NCBI GenBank assembly: GCA_028678445.1
Contig: JAJRDJ010000076.1
Coordinates: 1-6,489, forward strand
DNA length: 6,489 bases
Reading direction: 5' to 3'
Source: Methylococcaceae bacterium
Lineage (GTDB): Bacteria; Pseudomonadota; Gammaproteobacteria; Methylococcales; Methylococcaceae
Made by a program: the position numbers and the translations under genes. The notes beneath the pieces are model-generated. The model saw only the letters and a program-made list of their open reading frames with translations. It searched no databases and was not told where the DNA came from. Of this stretch, positions 1-6,094 are shown piece by piece (positions within the stretch are counted from its first letter, which is position 1; each line of letters begins with the position of its first letter).

Positions 1-1
1 C

Positions 2-397
2 GGCGGCAGGGCCAGCGATGACGCCATCCGCTCGCTGGTTATTTCGCACAAGCTGTTGGGCACCCAGGAATGGTTCGTCATCCATCATACCAACTGCGGC
101 ATGGAGCTGTTTACCAACGACATCATGGGCGACCTGCTGAGCCAGAGCCTCGACACCGCCACGATCGATGCAACCGGCTGGCACGACGTCGGTAAGGGAC
201 CCGGCTCTACCGATGGTCAGTACATCAACTGGCTGACGATCAAGAACCAGGAACAAAGCGTTGCCGAGGATGTACTGCGCATTCGCAACCATGCGCTGGT
301 GCCGAAGTACATCCCGATCTACGGCTTCATCTACGATGTGAAAACCGGCAAGCTGGTGGAAGTGCCGGAGGCCATGCGGGCCGGTCGTCCGGTCTAA
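2..397 (+). CDS. Beta-carbonic anhydrase, C-terminal part (5' end outside window)
   Basis: Beta-class carbonic anhydrases are cytoplasmic zinc enzymes that interconvert CO2 and bicarbonate. The frame is open from base 2 and gives 131 residues up to the TAA at 395-397. It opens with [12 protein letters not shown], the conserved stretch just after the first zinc-ligand region in this family. The second zinc motif, HxxC, is seen as HTNC, with His at 86-88 and Cys at 95-97, followed by GM. The C-terminal part ([18 protein letters not shown]) matches the family's last beta strand. The first Cys and the Asp/Arg pair must lie upstream of the window, so this is an edge truncation and not a pseudogene. 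An internal TTG at 56 could be read as a start, but homology clearly continues upstream of it. The family call is firm; the subclass is not determined. A long hairpin begins 13 bases after the stop. Confidence 0.93.
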   Translation, partial: GGRASDDAIRSLVISHKLLGTQEWFVIHHTNCGMELFTNDIMGDLLSQSLDTATIDATGWHDVGKGPGSTDGQYINWLTIKNQEQSVAEDVLRIRNHALVPKYIPIYGFIYDVKTGKLVEVPEAMRAGRPV

Positions 398-410
398 TCT
401 GTTGTGATAC

Positions 411-460
411 CCCATCCGGGCACACTCCTGGGTAACCGACCCAGGAAATGCCCGGGTGGG
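411..460. terminator. Long near-continuous inverted repeat after the carbonic anhydrase gene
   Basis: The outer arms are 411-422 (CCCATCCGGGCA) and 449-460 (TGCCCGGGTGGG). They pair over 12 bases with one mismatch, which would be a T-G wobble in RNA. The inner arms, 426-433 (TCCTGGGT) and 439-446 (ACCCAGGA), pair perfectly over 8 bases around the loop AACCG. Only a small internal bulge (CAC against AA) separates the two stems, so about 20 pairs stack. It starts 13 bases after the carbonic anhydrase stop and is followed by only three T residues. The best reading is a transcription terminator or mRNA-stabilising hairpin; a weak terminator or a small palindromic repeat element is also possible. 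It overlaps a GTG at 456 in the cupin frame, which argues against that GTG being the start. Confidence 0.7.
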
Positions 461-487
461 TTTCGATAATTCATTTCCAGATCATCG

Positions 488-493
488 TGAGGA
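488..493 (+). promoter_or_regulatory. Ribosome binding site that fixes the cupin start
   Basis: TGAGGA lies 7 bases before the ATG at 501. No comparable site precedes the in-frame GTG at 456, which sits inside the hairpin. This favours the ATG at 501, which also puts a signal peptide at the very N-terminus. Confidence 0.7.
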
Positions 494-500
494 TCAAGCT

Positions 501-893
501 ATGCAAGCTCTCAACAAAATTATCGGGGTTTCCATTGTTCTGCTGTCAGTCGCCATCCCCACGAGTCAGTCCGCTTTTGCGAGCGAGACAAGCTCACCGG
601 GCATGACACGACAGCTCTTGATGAAACAGGCGCTGCCGCCCATGGGACCCGACATGGAAGCGCGGGTCATCCGGGTACAGTTTCCCTCCGGTTTCAAGAC
701 TCCGGACCATACTCATGAGGGTCCAGGGCCACGTTATGTGCTGAAGGGCAAGCTACGCGTCGAGGATAACGGGCAGACGCATGTGTATGGCCCGGGTGAT
801 GTGTTCTGGGAAACCGGTGCCGCCATGACCGTGCACAGCATCGGCGGTAACGATGCGGAAATGATTATTTTTGAGCTGGCTCCCAAAAAGTGA
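501..893 (+). CDS. Exported small cupin-domain protein
   Basis: This is a 130-residue protein of unknown substrate. Residues 1-27 form a Sec signal peptide: a short basic start with Lys6, a hydrophobic core around IIGVSIVLLSVAI, and an AFA cleavage motif at 25-27. The mature protein is therefore expected in the periplasm. The rest is a single cupin barrel. Motif 1 is seen as G64, then HTH at 70-72; the usual metal-binding Glu of the motif is not in its normal place, although E73 is adjacent and R78 lies where cupin alignments often show Glu. Motif 2 is GPGDVFWETG with His112 and Asn117 in SIGGN. The four-ligand site is thus at least three His, with an unusual fourth position. Single-domain cupins of this kind bind metals or small ligands, and enzymatic roles vary widely, so no reaction is assigned. 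It is preceded by the long hairpin and appears to be transcribed separately from the carbonic anhydrase gene. An alternative start at GTG 456 would add 15 residues and bury the signal peptide. Confidence 0.85.
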   Translation: MQALNKIIGVSIVLLSVAIPTSQSAFASETSSPGMTRQLLMKQALPPMGPDMEARVIRVQFPSGFKTPDHTHEGPGPRYVLKGKLRVEDNGQTHVYGPGDVFWETGAAMTVHSIGGNDAEMIIFELAPKK

Positions 894-1279
894 CCGCAAG
901 AATGTGATGTAGGCTCGATCGGTTTTCAGCGTTGAATTGCTGGAGGAGCGGGTTTCCGGCTCCCACACCAGGCAAGCGGCCATCGGGTCGCCGCCATCCT
1001 CGGTGAGTCGTTCTGGCGAGGGCACTTCAGTGCTGGGGTGCAGTGGATAGCACCACTCTGGCGGTGAATCTGGTGGGGTTCTTGCTCAGTCACGCTCGCC
1101 GTTGCATACACCGCTATCGGGGTAATAGACCTCACATCCCATGGGCCGCTCAGTGGCAGGGTAACGCTGCCAGACGCTGGTGACCTGGAGGGTTGTTCAT
1201 GCAACCATGAAGCTGCCAGAATGTGAGCTAAACATGATGTCCTCAGCCAAAAGACGACCGATAAGAGGAAAAGGCCAAC
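894..1279. other. Intergenic stretch, no supported gene, several small hairpins
   Basis: None of the three forward frames reads open across this stretch. The reverse-strand frames that do are not recognisable proteins and run on into the neighbouring genes. Small inverted repeats occur at 945-963 (GGAGC/GCTCC with an internal GG/CC pair), 1037-1054 (GGTGC/GCACC), 1154-1172 (TGGCAG/CTGCCA, 7-base loop) and 1191-1206 (GGTTG/CAACC). None is followed by a T-run, so none is called a terminator. The stretch could be a decayed gene, a long leader for the ABC gene, or a spacer. No convincing -35/-10 promoter pair was seen. Confidence 0.5.
1264..1269 (+). promoter_or_regulatory. Ribosome binding site of the ABC ATPase start
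   Basis: AGAGGA lies 10 bases before the ATG at 1280, with a further AAGG at 1271-1274. This supports 1280 as a genuine, originally functional start codon, even though the gene behind it is now cut short. Confidence 0.65.
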
Positions 1280-1374
1280 ATGGTTGCTGATCAAAATGTG
1301 ATCCTGGAGGTCGATCATCTCTCGGTCGGTCATGGCGAGGAAACGGTGATCCGCGATTTATCGTTCTCCGTGGC
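1280..1374 (+). pseudogene. ABC-transporter ATPase, N-terminal fragment only (MlaF-like)
   Basis: The first ~31-32 residues, MVADQNVILEVDHLSVGHGE and on through TVIRDLSFSVA, match the opening beta strands of an ABC ATPase: a strand with VDHLSV, the A-loop region, then the strand leading to Walker A. The wording resembles MlaF-type subunits of MCE phospholipid transporters, which energise lipid movement between the membranes, but the piece is too short to fix the subfamily. The resemblance stops at about 1374. Walker A, Q-loop, signature and Walker B motifs are all absent. The frame continues with unrelated residues to a TGA at 1469-1471, being traH sequence read in the wrong frame. That TGA overlaps an ATG (1468-1470) that is in frame with traH, so ribosomes starting at 1280 could in principle re-initiate there. 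The gene has lost about nine tenths of its usual length. Confidence 0.65.
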
Positions 1375-1378
1375 ATGC
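1372..1378. other. Junction between chromosomal and conjugation-operon sequence
   Basis: ABC ATPase similarity in frame 2 ends at GTGGCA (Val-Ala), and TraH similarity in frame 1 begins at the ATG at 1375 or just after. The two reading frames differ, and each gene is cut internally, so this is a breakpoint and not a normal gene boundary. The breakpoint falls on the six-base palindrome GCATGC (1373-1378). The exact base cannot be set without the two parent sequences. Confidence 0.7.
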
Positions 1379-2616
1379 AGACCCAGCCCATCGCGATGGT
1401 GCCGCCCTCGTTCAGTGCGGGCTGCGGGGGCATCGACCTGTATGGCGGTTCCTTCTCGTTCATCAACATGAACCAGTTCGTGACGCTGATGAGAAGCATA
1501 GCGGCCAATGCGGGGGGCTATGCCTTTCAGCTGGCCATCAATGCCATGTGCCCGGATTGCGGCAATGTCATGACCGATCTGCAGAAGAAGATCCAGCAGT
1601 TCAACCAGCTGTTCTCGAACTCGTGTCAGTTGGCCCAGGGGATTGTCAATGACGGCGTATCCGCATTCGATACCCAGAACAAGTCACGCATGTCGAACAT
1701 CGCGTTCTCGAAAGGGGTGTCCGATGTGTTCGGCAGCTGGACGGCTGGCGGCGGGCAAGGCGACCCCGTCCAGCAGGCCAAGTCCGGTGCGCCCAGGGCA
1801 TTCCAAACCGAGATCCAGGGCAATCTGATCTGGCGCGCCCTCAACCGGGTACACGCGGGCCGTTGGTTTGCATTCGGCGGCCCTGGCTTTCTGGAAGCCA
1901 TCATGAGCGTCACTGGGTCCCTTATCCTGCAAGCCCCGGTCTCTGCGGAGGATGGCCAAGGAGAGAACACCCCGCTGGTGAATCTGCCGCCCATGCTGCG
2001 GCTACGTGACCTCATCAATGGCTCGGGTTCTGGGACAGACCCGGCCCACGGCGTCAAAGTCTACCGGTGCGACACGCCGCACGTGGATGGCTGCCTCAAC
2101 CCCCGTATTGAAAACCTCGAATTGCAGGGCCTGAAGCCGCAGGTCGAGGCGCTCCTGTTGGGTACCGATTCCGGGGCTGGTCTGATCCAGAAATTTGCCA
2201 CGAACAGCGGCAGCCTTTCAGAGGCCGAGCAGGCCTTCATGGACGTCACGCCCGCTGCGCTGGGGGCGCTATTGCGGAACCTCGCGCGAGAGGATCTGGG
2301 TCTGGCCCGGCTGTTGGCCGAGGAAGGCGCCCCGGTTATCGCGCTGGAACTCGCCCAGTTGCTGATCCAGGACATGCTGGATGCCGTTCGGCAAGCCACT
2401 GCGGTGAATGACCATGCCTACGCCCAGAAGCTCAGCGAAAATCTTGACCACGTACGGGAGGAACTGCGCGCTGAATACAGCGAACTCGCGGGACGCTATG
2501 GCAATAGCCAGTCCCTGATGGCGTTTTATCACGACCTGATGGGGACGCTCAAACCCGGCCACTATGGATCCTATGGCCAAACCCCAGGGTCCGCACCGGC
2601 CTTCCCCCGGCCATGA
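1375..2616 (+). CDS. traH: TraH, F-type conjugal transfer protein, 5'-truncated
   Basis: TraH of F-type conjugation systems works in the periplasm in pilus extension with TraF, TraU, TraW and TrbC. The 413 residues here show the family hallmarks: AGCGGID at 15-21, FSFIN at 27-31, AGGYAFQLA at 46-54, an SCQLAQGI block at 83-90, IWRALN at 152-157, IMSVTGSLI at 176-184, a Cys pair at 232 and 240, and a helical C-terminus around 350-377. Six cysteines (17, 59, 62, 84, 232, 240) fit a disulfide-bonded periplasmic protein. F TraH has about 458 residues, and roughly 70 of them precede the point where similarity starts here; that lost part holds the signal peptide. Upstream in frame there is a stop at 1288-1290 and no start codon before 1375, and no Shine-Dalgarno precedes 1375. 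The copy is therefore probably not exported or efficiently translated. The 3' end is intact and overlaps traG by ATGA. The family call is firm; loss of function is inferred. Confidence 0.92.
   Translation: MQTQPIAMVPPSFSAGCGGIDLYGGSFSFINMNQFVTLMRSIAANAGGYAFQLAINAMCPDCGNVMTDLQKKIQQFNQLFSNSCQLAQGIVNDGVSAFDTQNKSRMSNIAFSKGVSDVFGSWTAGGGQGDPVQQAKSGAPRAFQTEIQGNLIWRALNRVHAGRWFAFGGPGFLEAIMSVTGSLILQAPVSAEDGQGENTPLVNLPPMLRLRDLINGSGSGTDPAHGVKVYRCDTPHVDGCLNPRIENLELQGLKPQVEALLLGTDSGAGLIQKFATNSGSLSEAEQAFMDVTPAALGALLRNLAREDLGLARLLAEEGAPVIALELAQLLIQDMLDAVRQATAVNDHAYAQKLSENLDHVREELRAEYSELAGRYGNSQSLMAFYHDLMGTLKPGHYGSYGQTPGSAPAFPRP
2613..2616 (+). promoter_or_regulatory. ATGA stop/start overlap coupling traH and traG
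   Basis: The traH stop TGA (2614-2616) overlaps the traG start ATG (2613-2615). The bases before it are C-rich, with no Shine-Dalgarno, so traG translation probably depends on ribosomes finishing traH. Damage to the traH start would then also reduce traG. Confidence 0.8.
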
Positions 2617-5600
2617 TCTATACGATTTACTCGATTGGGGATGCGGCTTTTCTGCAGGCGATCCTGAATGCCGTGGCCATGCTGGCGGCGACCGGCGATT
2701 ACCGGATGGCGGGCGGGATCGGGGGACTGCTGGGGATCCTCTTCATGGTGTTCCGGAGTTTCCTGCAATGGGATGGGCGGGGCCTGCGTTATCAGGATAT
2801 GCTGGCCGCCCTCCTGATCTACCTGACGCTGTTTGTACCCTCGACACCGGTCGCGATTGAAGACGCCTACACCGGCCAGGTCCGGGTCGTCGATCAGGTG
2901 CCGCTCGGCCCTGCGGTGGCCGGGTCCATCCTGTCCAACCTGGGCTATCGGTTGACGGTCCTGTTCGAGCAGGGCTTCTCGACCCCGAGCATGACCCGGT
3001 ATGGCTTCGCGGATGCCCTCCAGGTCGTGACGGCCGTCCGGAAGAATCTGCTGTCGAGAATCGAGCTCGGCAAAGCCAACGCTCCGACCCAGGGCAGCGA
3101 CATCGAAAATTCAGTGATCAATTACGTCAAGGAATGCACGTTGACGGGGGTTGATCTCCATCTGCTCGCGCTGGACAGTATCCTCCGGAATCCCCAGGTC
3201 CTGGCGGCGCTCCGCTTCGATTCCGAGATCTATACGACCGAAATCTATACCGGAGCAGCCCCCAGGGTCGTCACCTGCACCGCCGCCTGGCCAGAGCTGG
3301 AAGCGATGCTCGGGACGGCCGGGATAGCCGGTCTTGAAGAGCGTCTGCGGGGTGTCCTGGGCGTGAATTCCGGTCAGGAGGTAGCCGCCCGGCTCCAAAC
3401 CGCCCTGGATGCGTTGACCCAGGGACAGGTGCATGCCCAAGACTACATGGTGGCTGCCACCTTACTCCCGATGTTTGAAAAAGGCATTGTCGGCCGGCAT
3501 GAAGACAGTTTGCACTGGAGTCGCGCCGCCATGGTGGAACAGGCGATCCAGCAACGCAATGCCCAGTGGGCCGCCGAGCAGACGCTGTTCTCCCGCATGG
3601 TGAGACCCATGCTGGCCTGGATTGAGGGGTTCAGCTACGCAATCACCCCGTTGATGGCCTTTTCCGTCATGTTGGGGGCGCGCGGTATCCAGATGACGGG
3701 GCAATATTTCCTGATGCTGCTCTGGATCCAGTTGTGGATGCCGATTCTGGCGATCATCAACCTCTACATCATGTTGTCGGCCAATGCGGGACTCGCCGCC
3801 CTCAACAGGGCCGAGTTCAATCTGCCCTCCATGGCCGGGCTTTATCACATGGACATGGAACTTCAGAACTGGCTTTCAGTCGGTGCCATGCTGGCCTCCT
3901 CCACCCCGGCGATTGCCCTTATGCTGGTCTATGGCGGCTCGATCACGGCCACGCACTTTCTCAGCCGCATGCAAGGCGGTGATTTTGTCGATGAAAAGAT
4001 CGCCTCCCCACCGGTCGTCAATCCCGCCGCCCTGCTGGGCATGCAGACGGCGCACCAGCACGCCCCCGTGTCAGGAACCACCCTGACCGGGGCGGAGAAG
4101 GTGCTGCCGACGTTTCAGTTGGGTCAGGACCTGAGTGCGTCCGTCACCTCCAGTCACGGTACGTTGCAGCAGAGTGCGCAAAGCTTCATGAAGAGTCTGG
4201 CCCATCAGGCCTCCCACTCCTCCAACTGGTCCCGGGAAGGTTTCGCTGCGAGTAGTCTTGCGCAACGACTCTTCAGCTCTGAAAGCGAAACGGATCGATT
4301 CTTGAAAAATACCGGAGAGGACTTTGCCCGCCGCTATCGCGACAGCGGGGTCTCGGGCGATGATTTTGCGGCATTGATCGGCGGTGCCGCCAGTGGTGCG
4401 TTGCAGCTACGCGCCACCAGTAGGGGTGAAACCGTTGAAAGCGATCCCCGGCAAGCCTCAAACAGCCTGCAGGCAGGAATCTCGGGTCAGCTGCAGAACC
4501 GTTTTCATGTGGAGCGCAGCAAAGCCGATGAAATTGCCACGGACATCGCCCAGCGCGTGTCGAGCGATCAATCCTGGCAAGCGGATCTCGCCAGCAGCCT
4601 CTCCAGCGATGCGCAGTCGGGTACCCGCGAGGTTGCTTCCCTGGGTCTCGCCCGTCAGGACCTGTCCTCGCTGCAGCAGTCCGCCCAGGATACCGTGTCA
4701 GCCTCTAAAGCCTATCAGGAGGCGGTCACCACCCAACAGCGGTTTGGCAGTTCAGCCACCCTTGGCGCCGCGGAAGCCGGTCTGCGGCTCGCCAACAATC
4801 CTGACAGTGCCATGGCCCTGGACAAGGCACTCGATCAGGTCGGTCTCCGGGGTGATGCCCAACGACTCAGTGCGGAATGGCAATCCCTCGGGCTGATCAA
4901 TGACCCGGACCAGAGTTACGCCGCGGCGGGTCTATCACTCCTGACGGGTCATAGCCCTGCACGATACCGCCACTTGGCGGGGGATGAGTCCCGCCTGGCC
5001 GAATCCATGGGCCATGCGCTGTTGGGCGAAGCCTTCAGGGCGTCCTACCCGGATGATGCAAGGGTGCCGGAAGGTAACGCCGCACTGCGGACGGAGGCTC
5101 CCCCTTTTGGCGGTGTACGCGTGGCAGTTGAACAGGAAGGCATCGAAGATCCCCGAGCGCCCGCTCACGGACTCGAGCATCAGGTGCAGGAACGCCTGGG
5201 CGATATTACCGACCGGGTTGACCAAGGCAAAACCCAGGTCACAGCGACCTATCAGGAAACTAGCGCCAGGGTCCGACAAAGCGCCGATAGCGGCTTTGAC
5301 GAGATGGATGACGAAGCGAGTGACTATTTCCGTGAGGCAATCCATCAGGCGGCAACGGCTCAGGCCTCCCCGGCTGAATTGAGCTATGACGTGATCGGCG
5401 GGGCGATTTACGATACTGCCCAGCACCTGTCCGGTGTGGGTGGAGCCGCCGTCAATGGGTTCCTCAATGCCTTCAATGCGGCGCGCGATCAAGGCCAGGG
5501 CTTCGGTCCAGCACTGCTGGAAGCCGCAAAATCGGCCCCTGAGGAAGCCCGCCAGGCGTTTTCGGCCTGGGCAGAGGAAAAAGTCGCGGCGACCGGTGAC

Positions 5601-5849
5601 AACCTGACCCCGGCGCAACAGGCTTACTATCGGGCCAGCCTGCTGGAATCCTTTGCCGGCGTGGCCGTGACGGGGGACTACCACCCTGACTTTGGGTCAC
5701 TCGCGGACGCCCAACGCCGCCTGACCGCTGAAGACCCGGAAACCGCCAGCGATATTGCCGAGTTGCTCCGCCGTGCAGCGGGGCAAAACCGGCACGATTT
5801 GATCGACTTGGTGGGGCACTTCAACCGCGCCCAGGACGAAGCGTATTAA
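2613..5849 (+). CDS. traG: TraG, inner-membrane pilus assembly and mating-pair stabilisation protein
   Basis: In F, the N-terminal half of TraG is needed for pilus assembly, while the C-terminal half acts in mating-pair stabilisation and is the target of entry exclusion by TraS. This protein has 1078 residues, longer than F TraG (about 938). The N-terminal TraG domain spans about 1-455. Likely membrane segments are at 35-52, 62-80, 333-354, 364-386 and 421-444, with a large loop at about 81-330 whose two cysteines (175 and 222) are the only ones in the protein and could form a disulfide. Residues 500-1078 are hydrophilic, rich in Ala, Gln, Ser and Asp, free of cysteine and mostly helical in character, with a plausible coiled stretch around 850-890. 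The C-terminal part is the usual divergent region of the family. The frame is intact from ATG to TAA. It is the last gene of the operon in view and is followed by a terminator. The order traH-traG is standard for F-type systems. Subgroup and mating partner are unknown. Confidence 0.92.
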   Translation: MIYTIYSIGDAAFLQAILNAVAMLAATGDYRMAGGIGGLLGILFMVFRSFLQWDGRGLRYQDMLAALLIYLTLFVPSTPVAIEDAYTGQVRVVDQVPLGPAVAGSILSNLGYRLTVLFEQGFSTPSMTRYGFADALQVVTAVRKNLLSRIELGKANAPTQGSDIENSVINYVKECTLTGVDLHLLALDSILRNPQVLAALRFDSEIYTTEIYTGAAPRVVTCTAAWPELEAMLGTAGIAGLEERLRGVLGVNSGQEVAARLQTALDALTQGQVHAQDYMVAATLLPMFEKGIVGRHEDSLHWSRAAMVEQAIQQRNAQWAAEQTLFSRMVRPMLAWIEGFSYAITPLMAFSVMLGARGIQMTGQYFLMLLWIQLWMPILAIINLYIMLSANAGLAALNRAEFNLPSMAGLYHMDMELQNWLSVGAMLASSTPAIALMLVYGGSITATHFLSRMQGGDFVDEKIASPPVVNPAALLGMQTAHQHAPVSGTTLTGAEKVLPTFQLGQDLSASVTSSHGTLQQSAQSFMKSLAHQASHSSNWSREGFAASSLAQRLFSSESETDRFLKNTGEDFARRYRDSGVSGDDFAALIGGAASGALQLRATSRGETVESDPRQASNSLQAGISGQLQNRFHVERSKADEIATDIAQRVSSDQSWQADLASSLSSDAQSGTREVASLGLARQDLSSLQQSAQDTVSASKAYQEAVTTQQRFGSSATLGAAEAGLRLANNPDSAMALDKALDQVGLRGDAQRLSAEWQSLGLINDPDQSYAAAGLSLLTGHSPARYRHLAGDESRLAESMGHALLGEAFRASYPDDARVPEGNAALRTEAPPFGGVRVAVEQEGIEDPRAPAHGLEHQVQERLGDITDRVDQGKTQVTATYQETSARVRQSADSGFDEMDDEASDYFREAIHQAATAQASPAELSYDVIGGAIYDTAQHLSGVGGAAVNGFLNAFNAARDQGQGFGPALLEAAKSAPEEARQAFSAWAEEKVAATGDNLTPAQQAYYRASLLESFAGVAVTGDYHPDFGSLADAQRRLTAEDPETASDIAELLRRAAGQNRHDLIDLVGHFNRAQDEAY

Positions 5850-5870
5850 TCGTCAACCCCGTCCCGCCTA

Positions 5871-5890
5871 AAGCCCCCTCAGGGGGGCTT
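5871..5890. terminator. Bidirectional terminator hairpin shared by traG and the convergent gene
   Basis: AAGCCCCC (5871-5878) and GGGGGCTT (5883-5890) form a perfect 8-base stem around TCAG. It lies 21 bases after the traG stop. On the reverse strand the stem is followed by TTTAGG, so the short T-run is only three bases; on the forward strand it is two. The reverse gene's stop codon (5879-5881) sits in the loop, so this hairpin also forms the last codons of that gene. The GC-rich stem and its position support a terminator despite the poor T-tract. Confidence 0.75.
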
Positions 5891-6094
5891 GCCGCCCAGG
5901 AACAGGGACAGCACCAGCAGACCCAGCCCGGTCAGTAGGCTCGCCTCAAACACCCGTCGTACCAGGGAGGTCCGTTTCACGCTGGGTCGCTGCCAAATGG
6001 TGCCCGCACAGAAAGAGCAGACCGATTTGACGGGATATCCATAGGTAAAAACCATCCTCGGGATGATGCGCATCCCACAGTAGGGACACGCCAT
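5879..6094 (-). CDS. Small zinc-ribbon protein with C-terminal membrane anchor
   Basis: This 71-residue protein is not assigned to a named family. It starts MACPYCGMRIIP and carries two CxxC knuckles, CPYC at 3-6 and CSFC at 26-29, spaced as in a small zinc ribbon. A basic stretch around 36-48 leads into one hydrophobic segment at 50-66, then GGKPP. The likely form is a tail-anchored membrane protein with a cytoplasmic zinc ribbon. I chose the ATG at 6094 because recognisable protein character begins there, though only a weak GAGA precedes it. A second in-frame ATG at 6253 has a better site (GGAG, 5 bases away) and would add 53 residues rich in Asn, Thr and Arg, with no visible domain. The gene converges on traG and shares its terminator. 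Whether it belongs to the conjugative element is unknown. Confidence 0.6.
   Translation of the reverse strand: MACPYCGMRIIPRMVFTYGYPVKSVCSFCAGTIWQRPSVKRTSLVRRVFEASLLTGLGLLVLSLFLGGKPP

Noticed and set aside
456..500. GTG at 456 as the cupin start
   Set aside because: It lies inside the long hairpin, has no Shine-Dalgarno, and would place 15 residues in front of a clear signal peptide.
894..1279. CRISPR array, tRNA or insertion-sequence remnant in the intergenic stretch
   Set aside because: No regular direct repeats, no cloverleaf and no recognisable transposase pieces or matching terminal inverted repeats were seen.
926..1333. Reverse-strand reading frame across the intergenic stretch
   Set aside because: No recognisable protein features, no ribosome binding site noted, and it runs into the ABC gene start on the opposite strand.
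1375..1471. A true ABC-TraH fusion protein
   Set aside because: The two parts are in different frames; the ABC frame stops at 1471 and no single frame joins them.
4935..5684. Long reverse-strand reading frame (249 codons) inside traG
   Set aside because: It lies wholly opposite a well-supported gene, shows no recognisable domain, and its composition is that of an antisense shadow in GC-rich DNA.
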